From Oscillospiraceae bacterium (lineage in GTDB: Bacteria > Bacillota > Clostridia > UMGS1810), in contig SVJK01000006.1 in the NCBI GenBank assembly GCA_015069015.1, positions 1 to 59,974 on the forward strand: DNA of 59,974 nt, written 5' to 3'. Made by a program: the position numbers and the translations under genes. Positions within the stretch are counted from its first letter, which is position 1. Each line of letters opens with the position of its first letter. The notes beneath the pieces were generated by a model that saw only the letters and a program-made list of their open reading frames with translations, had not been told where the DNA came from and did not search any database. Below are positions 7,249 to 17,100 of the stretch, in pieces.

Positions 7249-7887
7249 TTAACCAACAATTGATTTAACACATTCCAAGATTGCATCATCCTGGCAGTTA
7301 GCATAGAAAAGTTCTTTGAACTTTGGACCGCCGAGAGCACCTTTTACGAGATCTTGATCAAGGTTTTTAAGAATTGTGATAAGGTCTGTGTGAGTAACCT
7401 TTTTAACTTCGTTTAAGATTCTTGCATTTCTCTGTTCGGGAACTGCTCTTTCTTTGGGATATCCGCCACCCCATTCTTCAACAAAGAGTTTTTCAAAAAC
7501 ATAACCAAGATTTAGTTCGGCACCCCAGCCCCAACCTTTTGCAAAAGGCATTGCAATACAGTTACCGTTGTTAACCTGTGTGAACTGATAAGCATCTGTG
7601 GGATCAACAACGTGTCCGCAAAGAACACCGGGGAAGGAGTTGCAAGCGAGCATAGCGCCTTCACCTGTACCGCAACCTGTAATAACAAGGTCACACGCTT
7701 TGGAGTTGAGAAGAACGGCAGCCAAAATACCAATCTGAACATATGTAAGCTGTGCTTCGTCTTCAGCGGAATACATTCCGTAGTTGAATACTTCGTGGCC
7801 AAGAGGCTCAACAACTTTTTTCAAAGTGTCAACGATAATACCGTTTTTAGCAGCCTGGCTGTTTTCATTGATTAAAGCAATTTTCAT
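7249..7887 (-). CDS. RpiB/LacA/LacB-family sugar-phosphate isomerase
   Basis: 212 residues. The N-terminal 140 residues are the RpiB/LacAB fold, with KIALINENSQAAKN at the start and the family loop VITGCGTGEGAMLACNSFPGV near residue 70, which holds the anomeric base region. The protein is longer than classical RpiB (about 145-150), with an extra C-terminal part of about 60 residues (from ILNEVKKVTHTDL). Members of this longer group act on pentose or other aldose/ketose phosphates. The exact substrate cannot be read here. The start ATG 7887 follows a GTGAGG site and a TTGAAC-17-TAGAAT promoter. Confidence 0.85.
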   Translation of the reverse strand: MKIALINENSQAAKNGIIVDTLKKVVEPLGHEVFNYGMYSAEDEAQLTYVQIGILAAVLLNSKACDLVITGCGTGEGAMLACNSFPGVLCGHVVDPTDAYQFTQVNNGNCIAMPFAKGWGWGAELNLGYVFEKLFVEEWGGGYPKERAVPEQRNARILNEVKKVTHTDLITILKNLDQDLVKGALGGPKFKELFYANCQDDAILECVKSIVG

Positions 7888-7921
7888 TGTATTTACCTCA
7901 CTTTATTTAATAATTATAATA

Positions 7922-7950
7922 ATTCTAACACATAAAAAAGAAAAGTTCAA
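7922..7950 (-). promoter_or_regulatory. Promoter of RpiB-family gene
   Basis: Minus strand TTGAAC (7950-7945), 17 bases, TAGAAT (7927-7922). Confidence 0.6.
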
Positions 7951-7978
7951 CTGATTTGAGCTTTTTTGTCAAAAAATT

Positions 7979-8659
7979 TCAGGGATTTGATTTTGCAATC
8001 ATTGATATACATTCTATGATATCTACTCTGTGTATCTGCACATCACTTTCCCAATCCTTTGAAGATGCGGCAATTTTATATTCGTCACTTTCAAACTCAA
8101 AAAGACGGCATCCAAGTTCTGAAAGGGATTTCAAAAGTCCTTTTTCGGGTACAACTTCAAAATTTCTAAATCCGCCAAGTCCCTCGCCTGTCATTTTTGC
8201 ATATGCTTCTTTGAGGGTCCAGATTCTGAAAAACATATTCTTCTTATCTTCGGAATTTTCGGCGGCACTTATGGCTCTTTGCTCATTTTGTTTAAAAAAC
8301 CTTTTTGCAACAGGTGGATTATAATCTGTCATTTCCTGAATATCCACCCCAATCGGAAAATCAGACACACCGCAAAGAACCATGTTGCCTGAATGGGACA
8401 AACTGAAATATACATTTTCATTCTCAACATAGGGTTTTCCGTTTTTTTTCTTCTTTATTATGAGACGTGAAAAATCGTAACCTTGTTTTTCGAGTGCATA
8501 AACTAAAACAAACTGACTTCCCACAGAAAGGTTTTTGTCTTTTCTGAAAATTAATTTATCAACTTTCCCTTTTTTATCCTCAGGTAAACCTTTATAGGCA
8601 AATTCAAAAAAAGAATCATTGCAAAGGGGAGTTATATCTGATAAAAAAAGATGAGTCAT
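7979..8659 (-). CDS. 4'-phosphopantetheinyl transferase, Sfp type
   Basis: Transfers the phosphopantetheine arm of coenzyme A to a serine on carrier proteins. At 226 residues it has the length of Sfp-type enzymes. The motifs are IGVDIQEM (magnesium-binding Asp) near residue 115 and FRIWTLKEAYAKMTGEGLG near 160, the W..KEA signature. FSLSHSGNMVLCG near 95 matches the family's conserved SHS segment. No carrier-protein gene is nearby, so the target (fatty-acid ACP or a peptide synthetase) is unknown. Confidence 0.9.
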   Translation of the reverse strand: MTHLFLSDITPLCNDSFFEFAYKGLPEDKKGKVDKLIFRKDKNLSVGSQFVLVYALEKQGYDFSRLIIKKKKNGKPYVENENVYFSLSHSGNMVLCGVSDFPIGVDIQEMTDYNPPVAKRFFKQNEQRAISAAENSEDKKNMFFRIWTLKEAYAKMTGEGLGGFRNFEVVPEKGLLKSLSELGCRLFEFESDEYKIAASSKDWESDVQIHRVDIIECISMIAKSNP

Positions 8660-9122
8660 ACTTTTTCTCCATATAAATTATTATGTAAATATTTTACCAT
8701 AAGTGTATTAATTTTTTCAATATACATTTGACAAAATTCGAAAGAAATTCTGAAAAAACTGCAAAAAAATATGTGCCGAATATCCACATATCCACAACTT
8801 TATCCACATTAAAAACGTGGATAAATAGAGGTTTTAAAGCGTTTTCCACTAATAAAAATGCCATAAACAAGAGACAGAAAACTGCTGTTGTTTTGGCAAA
8901 AAAATAGACTTTTAATCAATAAAAAACGAATTTTTCAGTGCATAAAAGTTTTATGCGTTTTTTTGGAATAAACAGTGGATAATATGGCGAAAACCCAGAA
9001 TTTTCAAGGGTTTTTAAATTATGCATAAACTTTGGGATTTTTGCATAAAATTGTCGAAAGTCACTTGTGATGCACTCTTTGGGGATGTATGAAAAAAATT
9101 TTAAAAAACTTTCAAAAAACAC
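8660..9122. other. AT-rich intergenic region with repeated GCATAAA and DnaA-box-like motifs
   Basis: About 460 bases without a credible gene. Apart from the DnaA-box-like cluster, it contains GCATAAAAGTTTTATGC (8940-8956) and further GCATAAA copies near 9023 and 9042. An 83-residue minus-strand frame (8916-9167) crosses the consensus ctsR promoter and is not believed. Confidence 0.6.
8780..8982. promoter_or_regulatory. Cluster of DnaA-box-like 9-mers
   Basis: TTATCCACA is exact at 8800-8808. One-mismatch copies are ATATCCACA at 8780-8788 and 8788-8796, TTATCCACG on the minus strand at 8816-8824, and TTATCCACT on the minus strand at 8974-8982. Four lie within 45 bp in very AT-rich DNA. They could titrate DnaA, regulate a neighbour or mark an origin, but no dnaA or dnaN is in view. 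Confidence 0.5.
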
Positions 9123-9151
9123 TTGACAAAATATGATTTCCGTTGTATAAT
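9123..9151 (+). promoter_or_regulatory. Consensus promoter of the ctsR operon
   Basis: TTGACA (9123-9128), 17 bases, TATAAT (9146-9151), followed 10 bases later by the CtsR operator. Confidence 0.9.
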
Positions 9152-9161
9152 GCGCTTGAAA

Positions 9162-9178
9162 GGTCAAAGAAAGTCAAA
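9162..9178 (+). promoter_or_regulatory. CtsR operator (heptad direct repeat)
   Basis: GGTCAAA GAA AGTCAAA is an exact match to the CtsR direct-repeat consensus (RGTCAAA-NAN-RGTCAAA). It lies just downstream of the -10 box, around the transcription start, so binding would block initiation of the operon, including ctsR itself. Confidence 0.92.
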
Positions 9179-9271
9179 GTCTAATTTCTGAAATTTTATA
9201 TTATTAACTCAAAAGCAGGGGATAAAACCTTGATTTGAACGGATTACCATATGGAAAGGAATGATGACACA

Positions 9272-9721
9272 ATGAAAATGAGCGATACAATTGAGAATTT
9301 TATAAGAGAACTTTTCGTTGATGACAACAGCATTGAGCTCAAACGAAATGAACTTGCCATGTATTTTAATTGTGTTCCCAGCCAGATTAATTATGTTATT
9401 CAAACAAGATTTACAACCGAAAGAGGATATATCGTAGAAAGCAGACGCGGAGGCGGAGGACATATAAAAATCACACGTGTTGCCATGAACACAAATGAAG
9501 CATTGCGCCATGTTCTTTCAAACGTTGGCGATTCTCTTGATGTTATGACCGCTGAGGCGATAATCAACAATCTGTTTGTTAATGAAGTCTTGAATTCCGA
9601 GCAGGCAAAACTGATTCTTACTGCATGTTCAAACAATGCACTTTCACCGGTGTCTGACGGATTTTTAAAAAACAAAATAAGAGCAAGTATATTTAAAAAT
9701 TTATTGTTAATGTTTATATAA
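9272..9721 (+). CDS. ctsR: CtsR, heat-shock repressor of clp genes
   Basis: Winged-helix repressor of about 149 residues controlling clp genes. KMSDTIENFIRELF opens the DNA-binding domain. The recognition region and glycine-rich wing ESRRGGGGHIKI (about residue 60) match CtsR, and the arginine in the wing is the McsB-sensitive and operator-contact region in Bacillus. ATG 9272 is preferred over ATG 9251 because AAGGA lies about 11 bases before it and family members begin here. First gene of ctsR-mcsA-mcsB-clpC, directly behind a perfect CtsR box. Confidence 0.93.
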   Translation: MKMSDTIENFIRELFVDDNSIELKRNELAMYFNCVPSQINYVIQTRFTTERGYIVESRRGGGGHIKITRVAMNTNEALRHVLSNVGDSLDVMTAEAIINNLFVNEVLNSEQAKLILTACSNNALSPVSDGFLKNKIRASIFKNLLLMFI

Positions 9722-9733
9722 GGAGGAATTGTT

Positions 9734-10243
9734 ATGGTTTGTTCACATTGCGGCATAAAAGATGCCAATGTTCACTATAAGCAGATTCAGGGCGGAAAAA
9801 TAACCGAACTGCATCTTTGCACCGAATGTGCAAAAGAACTCGGGTATATAAAAGAAAACGAGTCACTTTTTAACTTTGGTTCAATTCTCGGCGATTTTCT
9901 GTCTGCCCCGGGAAAAGTGAGTGCCAATGCAAGTTCATACCGTTGTCCGGTATGTTCAACAACTCTCGATAAGGTAAGCAGGACAGGGTTTCTCGGATGT
10001 GACAGGTGCTATGAGATTTTTGCACCAACCGTTGAGAAAATGCTTTCAAAAATTCAACCCTCAACCAATCACAAGGGGAAACTCAGCGGTGCTGACGGGA
10101 AAAGAATTGAAAGAGATAACACGGTGAGAGATCTGAAAGAAGAATTGAAACGTGCCATAATTGACGAAAACTATGAACAGGCGGCAGTTCTTCGTGATAA
10201 GATAAGAGAATATGAAAGCAAGGGGGATGAGCAAAATGGCTAA
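9734..10243 (+). CDS. mcsA: McsA, zinc-finger activator of McsB
   Basis: 169 residues. Four CxxC pairs make two zinc ribbons: CSHCG and CTEC in the first 35 residues, CPVC and CDRC around 75-95. The C-terminal UVR motif (DLKEELKRAIIDENYEQAAVLRDKI split over about 130-160) is the UvrB/UvrC-type interaction module. McsA activates the arginine kinase McsB and helps in stress and metal responses. AGGAGG precedes ATG 9734, and the 3' end overlaps mcsB by 8 bases, indicating translational coupling. Confidence 0.93.
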   Translation: MVCSHCGIKDANVHYKQIQGGKITELHLCTECAKELGYIKENESLFNFGSILGDFLSAPGKVSANASSYRCPVCSTTLDKVSRTGFLGCDRCYEIFAPTVEKMLSKIQPSTNHKGKLSGADGKRIERDNTVRDLKEELKRAIIDENYEQAAVLRDKIREYESKGDEQNG

Positions 10244-11246
10244 ATGGTTTTGTGATGCAAATGCCGGTGATGATGTTGTTATAAGCACCCGCATAAGACT
10301 TGCAAGGAATCTTAAAGGCATTCCTTTCCCGGGAGCAATGACACAAAAAGATGCTCTTTTGGTAATAGAAAAAGTGGAACATGCCCTTGAAGAAATGAAT
10401 TATACTTTCACAAGGCTTGATATGTCAAAAACATCTCCTGCCCAAAAGCAGAAACTTGTGGAAGAAAGGCTCATCAGTCCCGCATTTGCCAAAAGTACAC
10501 TTCCCTGTGCGGCATATATAAGTGAAGATGAATGTATAAGCATCATGGTAAATGAAGAAGACCACATAAGAATTCAATGCATATATGCAGGATATGAAAG
10601 CAAAAAAGCATATGAACTGATTTCAAAGGTGGATGACTATTTTGCAGAAAAACTTGACTATGCAATGCATGAAAAATACGGCTATCTCACATCTTGCCTC
10701 ACAAATGTGGGAACAGGTATGAGAATATCCTACATGGTACATCTTCCCTCAATAGTTATGACAGGTGCATCAGACAGCATTTTCTCAACTGTGGGAAAAA
10801 TGGGAGTGACCGTAAGGGGAATGTATGGCGAAGGAACAAAATCTTCAGGAAACATATTTCAGATTTCCAATCAGACAACCCTTGGAAGATCAGAAGTTGA
10901 AATTGCAGATTCCCTTAACGAAACTTTAGAAAAAGTCATAGAAAAAGAAAGGGAACTTCGTACAAAACTTTCGCAAAAGCAGGGGGCAATTCTGGAGGAC
11001 AGAATTTTTCGTTCTCTTGCCATCTTAAAATCTGCAAGAGTGATTTCGGGAAAAGAAACCCTTGAGCGAATTTCGGATGTGAGACTCGGTGTGGGAATCG
11101 GTCTTATTGACGGTGTTGAATATTCAAAACTCAATAACATTATGATAATATCCTCACCTGCCCATATTGCATTTGATTATGGTGAGGAAGATCCCTCGTC
11201 AAGAGATATAAAAAGAGCACAGATTATAAGAGATGCTCTTAACTGA
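10236..11246 (+). CDS. mcsB: McsB, protein-arginine kinase
   Basis: Phosphorylates arginines on misfolded proteins, tagging them for ClpCP, and inactivates CtsR. The 336-residue protein has the phosphagen-kinase-like ATP-binding STRIRLARN near residue 20 and RGMYGEGTKSSGNIFQISN near 200, the McsB loop. ATG 10236 lies inside the end of mcsA behind GGGGGATG. The further upstream start at 10212 would lie well inside mcsA and lacks a site. Confidence 0.95.
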   Translation: MAKWFCDANAGDDVVISTRIRLARNLKGIPFPGAMTQKDALLVIEKVEHALEEMNYTFTRLDMSKTSPAQKQKLVEERLISPAFAKSTLPCAAYISEDECISIMVNEEDHIRIQCIYAGYESKKAYELISKVDDYFAEKLDYAMHEKYGYLTSCLTNVGTGMRISYMVHLPSIVMTGASDSIFSTVGKMGVTVRGMYGEGTKSSGNIFQISNQTTLGRSEVEIADSLNETLEKVIEKERELRTKLSQKQGAILEDRIFRSLAILKSARVISGKETLERISDVRLGVGIGLIDGVEYSKLNNIMIISSPAHIAFDYGEEDPSSRDIKRAQIIRDALN

Positions 11247-11285
11247 AAAGGTGCTTAATGAATAATAAAGAAAGGATGATAACAT

Positions 11286-13724
11286 ATGGATTCAAGATTT
11301 ACAGATAAATCCCGCTCGGCACTTCGCTATGCACATGAGGCGGCAAGAGAAGCAAACTATTCTTTTGTGGGAAGTGAACATATTATAGCCGGCATACTTA
11401 AAGAAGGCACATCAAAAGCCGCAACTGCCCTTGAAGCATTTGATGTGACATATGAAGAATTTGTAACAAAGATGATAGAAATGTCTCCTCCGGATTCTTC
11501 AGGCACCGTCATCGGGACGGCCCTTCCATTAACACCAAGATGCAAGACAATTCTTGAAATGAGTTTTAATGAAGCCAAAAAAAGCGGCTCTCTGTTGATT
11601 AGCCCGGAACACATAATTATGGGAATTTTAAGGGAAGGGCACAGCATAGGTGCAAAAATCCTGTCTGAACTTGGCGTGGATTTTTCTTCCCTTGCAAACA
11701 CCATGTTCTCAATGCACACACCCGATTCGGGAAGTGTTGGAGAAAATGGCGAAAAAAAGGGATCCCACAGCATTTCAAAGGCTTTGGCATCATTTGGATC
11801 AGACCTAACACAACTTGCAAAAGACGGAAAGTTTGATCCCATCATCGGAAGAGACAAGGAAATTGAACGTGTTATTCAGATTCTTTCCCGCCGTAACAAA
11901 AACAATCCATGCTTAATTGGTGAGCCCGGAGTTGGCAAAACTGCAATTGCAGAAGGTCTTGCTCAAAAAATAGTATCAGGAGAAATCCCCGAAATATTAA
12001 AGGATAAGAAAATATTCTCTCTTGATCTTTCATCAATGATTGCCGGTACAAAATACAGAGGTGAATTTGAAGAGAGAATCAAAAAGGCACTTGATGAAGT
12101 GAAAAAAGATTCTCACATAATTCTTTTCATTGATGAAGTTCACACCCTCATCGGAGCAGGTGCAGCCGAAGGTGCAATGGATGCGGCAAACATCTTAAAA
12201 CCTCTTCTTGCAAGAGGAGAACTTCAGCTTATCGGTGCAACAACCCTCGATGAATACAGAAAAAACATTGAAAAAGATGCGGCACTGGAGCGTCGTTTTC
12301 AGCCTGTAACAGTTGGCGAACCCTCTGTTGAGGACACAATTGAGATTTTAAAAGGTGTGAGAGAAAAATATGAATCCCACCACAAAGTGACCATATCAGA
12401 TGAGGCTCTCGTTGCAGCGTCCACTCTTTCCGCACGCTATATCACAGACAGATTCCTGCCTGACAAGGCAATTGACCTTATTGATGAAGCATCATCCAAA
12501 ATACGCCTGAAAGCATTCACTGCACCTCCTGACATAAAAGAAAAGGAAGAGGAACTCTCAGAGATTTCCAATCAGAAACGTCAGGCGATAGAAAATCAGG
12601 AATTTGAAACTGCGGCAAAACTCCGTGACAAAGAGGAAGAACTCAAAAAAGCCCTTGAAGAGAAAAAAGAGGAATGGAAAAAGAATAACACAAAAGAAGA
12701 ACTTCTGATAACGGAAGATGATATTTGCGACATTATTTCCGACTGGACAGGAATACCTGTGAGAAAACTTGCTACAGAAGAGCAGGAAAGACTTATGAAT
12801 ATGGAAGAAATTCTTCACAAAAGAGTCATAGGTCAGGATGAGGCAGTAAGCGCTGTTTCAAAAGCCATCAGAAGAGGCAGAGTGGGACTCAAAGATCCCA
12901 AAAGACCAATTGGTTCATTCATTTTCCTTGGTCCCACAGGCGTTGGTAAGACAGAACTTTGCAAAGCTCTGGCAGAAGCAGTTTTCGGTGATGAAAATGC
13001 TATCATACGCATAGATATGAGTGAATATATGGACAAACACAACGTTTCCCGTCTTGTGGGTTCACCTCCCGGATTTGTGGGCTATGAAGAGGGCGGACAA
13101 CTGACAGAAAAAGTGAGACGTAAACCCTATTCGGTTGTACTTTTTGATGAAATAGAAAAAGCACATCCTGATGTTTTCAATATTCTTTTGCAGATTCTGG
13201 ATGACGGAATCCTGACAGATTCTCAGGGCAGAAAAGTTGACTTTAAAAACACAGTTGTGATTATGACATCAAACATCGGTGCAAGACTTATAACCGATAA
13301 AGCAAAAGCATCTCTTGGTTTTGGCACATCATCCGATGAGGCGGATTCTGACTATAATCAGATCAAAGAAAAAGTCCTTTCTGAACTTAAAAATGTGTTC
13401 CGCCCTGAACTTTTAAACAGAATCGACGAAACCATAGTTTTCAGAAAACTTACTCAGGAAGATATCGAAAAAATCACTTTCATAATGACAGACGGTCTTA
13501 AAGAAAGAATAGAAGCAATGGGCTATAGCCTTAAAATCACAGACAATGCCATAAAACATCTTTCAAAAGCAGGTTTTGATGAAATCTACGGTGCAAGACC
13601 TCTTAGACGAGCAATTCGCTCTCAGGTGGAGGATGCTCTTGCAGATGAGATTCTTACAGGAAAATTCAGTCAGGGCGATGAAATTACAGTGGATTGTACT
13701 GATGAGAGAATAGTAATATTGTAA
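11286..13724 (+). CDS. clpC: ClpC, AAA+ unfoldase of the Clp protease
   Basis: 812 residues with the full ClpC plan: two N-terminal Clp repeats (about 1-145), first AAA+ module with GEPGVGKTA near 212, a middle coiled region with a UVR motif around 420-455, second AAA+ module with GPTGVGKTE near 550, and a C-terminal small domain. It unfolds McsB-marked substrates and feeds them to ClpP, which is encoded elsewhere. Last gene of the CtsR-controlled operon, 39 bases after mcsB. Confidence 0.97.
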   Translation: MDSRFTDKSRSALRYAHEAAREANYSFVGSEHIIAGILKEGTSKAATALEAFDVTYEEFVTKMIEMSPPDSSGTVIGTALPLTPRCKTILEMSFNEAKKSGSLLISPEHIIMGILREGHSIGAKILSELGVDFSSLANTMFSMHTPDSGSVGENGEKKGSHSISKALASFGSDLTQLAKDGKFDPIIGRDKEIERVIQILSRRNKNNPCLIGEPGVGKTAIAEGLAQKIVSGEIPEILKDKKIFSLDLSSMIAGTKYRGEFEERIKKALDEVKKDSHIILFIDEVHTLIGAGAAEGAMDAANILKPLLARGELQLIGATTLDEYRKNIEKDAALERRFQPVTVGEPSVEDTIEILKGVREKYESHHKVTISDEALVAASTLSARYITDRFLPDKAIDLIDEASSKIRLKAFTAPPDIKEKEEELSEISNQKRQAIENQEFETAAKLRDKEEELKKALEEKKEEWKKNNTKEELLITEDDICDIISDWTGIPVRKLATEEQERLMNMEEILHKRVIGQDEAVSAVSKAIRRGRVGLKDPKRPIGSFIFLGPTGVGKTELCKALAEAVFGDENAIIRIDMSEYMDKHNVSRLVGSPPGFVGYEEGGQLTEKVRRKPYSVVLFDEIEKAHPDVFNILLQILDDGILTDSQGRKVDFKNTVVIMTSNIGARLITDKAKASLGFGTSSDEADSDYNQIKEKVLSELKNVFRPELLNRIDETIVFRKLTQEDIEKITFIMTDGLKERIEAMGYSLKITDNAIKHLSKAGFDEIYGARPLRRAIRSQVEDALADEILTGKFSQGDEITVDCTDERIVIL

Positions 13725-13733
13725 ATAAATAAA

Positions 13734-13773
13734 AGCACTCTTCAATTATGAAAAAGTTGTAGAGTGTTTTTTA
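13734..13773 (+). terminator. Terminator after clpC
   Basis: GCACTCTTCAA and TTGTAGAGTGT pair across an A-rich loop and are followed by TTTTTTATT. Confidence 0.8.
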
Positions 13774-14019
13774 TTGGGAATGAAAAAAAGTCCAGACCGC
13801 AAAAAGTTAGTGATAATAAGCAATACAGAGTATTAATTAGCCCGTAAATCATTTGAATTTGCTAAAAATGTTGAAAAACATCTCAAGATGTTTTTCTTCA
13901 ATTATATGCCTTTTTGCTATTGCCAAATCTCACCACTCACAGTACCTTTGTACAGCTTCGACTTACCACTCAAAGCATGGCTCAGCCTGCTTTTCTTGTT
14001 CAAAAATCATAAAAACATA
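13774..14019. other. Intergenic region with a degenerate repeat end
   Basis: Holds a short AAAAACATCTcaAGATGTTTTT hairpin (about 13875-13896) and, at about 13978-14000, GGCTCAGCCTGCTTTTCTTG, the end sequence shared with repeat families A and B. No credible gene was seen. Confidence 0.5.
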
Positions 14020-14048
14020 TTGACTTATTTCTGTGGCAGGAGTAATAT
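14020..14048 (+). promoter_or_regulatory. Promoter of giant SLH protein gene
   Basis: TTGACT (14020-14025), 17 bases, TAATAT (14043-14048). The predicted leader to ATG 14165 is about 110 bases and starts with a G-run and a GCCTCAGGC palindrome. Confidence 0.65.
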
Positions 14049-14164
14049 AGTAAGTATATGTGAGGCTGCATAATAATAGTATTGAAAAAGGGGGGTGCCT
14101 CAGGCAAAATATTCATAAATCAGGCAGCCAAAATAAAAAAAGAGAGGAAGTTTGGAAAAAGGCA

Positions 14165-17100
14165 ATGAAGAAAACTATAAGTTTATTTTTAGTATTTACT
14201 ATGCTTTTCACCATTGTTCCTGTAAGTTTTGCGGCAAATGTTTTGAATGAAAACGGTGCTGTGAATATGGATATAGCTGATATGTCAGCACAGGAATATG
14301 CACTTTGGAAGCAAAATTATGTTTCATCATCTGATTTCAGCCTTATGTCTGAGTATGGTGGCAGTGAAGGATATATACGAAACGATTTTGTAGAAGCATA
14401 TATAAATAGTTCAGGGTATTATACAATCGGTACAACAGAAGGTAACCCTGATATAGAATCTGATGATAATAAGATACTGCTTTACGGTCATCCGGGAAGT
14501 AACACTACAGAAACACTCATAAGAATCGATGGAAATGATACTGTATTCAGTTCAAGAAACACAGTTTTTACATCAGATGGAAAACAGGCTATATCAACTC
14601 AAACAATAGGTGATGTTGAAATAGAACAGATTATAACGCTTGAAACAAATTCATACACAGGCAATGCCGATGTTGTGAGCATTAAGTATGTTTTGAAAAA
14701 CAGGGGTGCAAGATCGAAAAGCATAGGAGGCAGAATTATGCTTGACACTATGCTTGGTGACAACGATGGAGCTCCTTTCCGTGTTCCCGGTATTGGCAGT
14801 GTGACCACAGAAATGGAACTTTCAGGTAACGATATTCCTGAATATTGGCAGGCATTTGATAGCTTGACATCACCCAATGTCATATCTACAGGTAATTTCT
14901 ACAGATCAGCAATGGAAAAACCGGACAAAGTGCAGTTTGCAGCTTGGCCCGGAATATACGGACACTCTTGGGATTACAGAGTAACACCCGGAAGAGAAGT
15001 GACAGGAGACAGTGCTGTTGCGGCATATTTCAATCCGAGAACCGTTCTTCCCGGACAGTCAAGAACAATTGTGACATATTACGGTATTAGTGATTTTTCA
15101 AGTTCTGATATTGAGTCCGATATTTCAGTACGTGTTTCAGCGCCCACATTTTTGGGTGGCGAGGGTGGAACATATGAAAACAACCCATTTGTTGTAACAG
15201 CATACATAGGAAATAATACCTTTGAAACTGTTGAAAACGTTAATGTTCGCATATCTCTTCCTGAAGAGCTTCAGATTGAAGGCTCTGATTCTGTAAGAAA
15301 GAATATCGGTTCACTCAATTCCGGTGTTGAAACATTCACAAAGTGGACTATCAGAGCGACACCACAAAGACGTACCAAAACAGTTACATATAACATTACT
15401 GTAACAGCAGACGGAATAGAAGGAAAAACCATTCCCGTACCTTTGCTTCTTAATAATACAGAGGATCTTTACCGTACAATTACCTTTGACTTAAACGGTG
15501 GAGAGGGTACACCACCACAGCCTCAGAGTGTTCTTGTGGGCACAAAAGGTACAGAACCTCCAAAACCTGTCAGAACAGGTTACATCTTCAAAGGATGGTA
15601 TGCAAATCGGGCAGGAATAGGTATCAGCTGGTTCAGTTATCTTAACGCAGGTGCTCTTTTAAGAACAACTGAGAACATAACCCTTTATGCAAAATGGGAA
15701 GAAATTGCAGCTTTAGAGTATGGTGAAGACACCTTTAACTTCGAAAATACACAAGATGATTTCTTTGGTGGCTGGAATCAGTTCTGGGGAAATACAAATT
15801 ATAAAATTACCGGTGATTACTACGATATTCTTCTCAGAAATCAGAATAACAGACAAAGTATCATTAATAATATGAAAAGCTCATGGGGAGGTTCATGTTT
15901 TGGAATGGCGTGCGTGCTTTCACTTGTAAAAGCAGGACGCCTGGATGAAGCCTTCTTCCAGGAAGACGCAAGCAATCTGTATGATTTTGAAAAACCAAAG
16001 TCAAACAAGACTATATTTAATCTGGTAAACTATTATATGCTCATGCAGTTTACCAACACAACAAACCGTATGATACACCCCAATAGTTCGGAACTTGCCA
16101 ACAACAGAAATCTTGTAAATGCCATGTCAAACACATCATATCCTGTGGTTGTATGTTTCTATATTTTAAGAGACAGAGATAATATGTCAATTGGCGGACA
16201 CGCAGTTGTTGCTTATGATATGGAAGAAACTGATAATTGGTATGATATCAGCATATGGGATCCAAATGATAAGAACAATCCTATAACCCTTCGCATAAGC
16301 AAAGACTTTACCACTTCAGATTTTATCAACACCTGGTATGATGATGCAACATATCATTCATATACAGCATCAGCGCTTACTGTGGAAAATTCAGAAAATT
16401 CCTATGACTACAGAAATATTCAGGAAGAACTTGTTGCACTTGGAAGATCAAGTGGGGCAGAAGGACTGGCACTTATGTCTGCAGGCAGCGAAGAAAAGAT
16501 GGAACTTGTGCTGAACTACAACTGTTTCACCATTGAATCATCGTCAGGAAAAACAGCAGTTATAGAAAATGGCGTAAAGATTGACGGAGATCTGGACATT
16601 GTCTACGCCGGCACATTGAATGAATTTGGCAAGGAATTGAAAATAAGGTTTACTCTTCCTACTTTGGAAGAAGGCGAATATTACGTAATCAATCCTGATG
16701 AAGATCAGAGAAGCGTTGTGACTGATGAACTTCTGGAATCATACACAACAAATATTTCCGACATTTCCGATGACGGATTCTATAATAGCATCACCATGTC
16801 AGATGACGGTGAAATCACAGTACATTTTGACGGAAGCGTTGACACATCAAATGATACATCTGTTGAACAGAATATTCTTGTAAGCAATAACGATGATGAT
16901 ATAGCAACAGTTTTCAACATTTCCGGAACAAATATATCTGTCAATAAAAATGATGATGAGATAGAACTTGCCGGAAGTGATATGACTGACAGCACAATCA
17001 TTGTATCAGATGGTTACAATGAAATGACAATTCCCAACATACCCACCTCACAAGGTTCAATATCTTTAACTCAGGAAGATAACGAATTTGTGGTTAAGGA

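Noticed and set aside
8780-8982. Calling this region the chromosomal origin
   Set aside because: DnaA-box-like sites exist, but dnaA, dnaN and a clear unwinding element beside them are absent, so origin status is not supported.
8916-9167. 83-residue minus-strand frame
   Set aside because: It crosses the consensus ctsR promoter, has no binding site and low-complexity composition.
14055-14164. Riboswitch in the leader of the giant SLH gene
   Set aside because: Only a short GCCTCAGGC palindrome and a G-run; no known riboswitch pattern.
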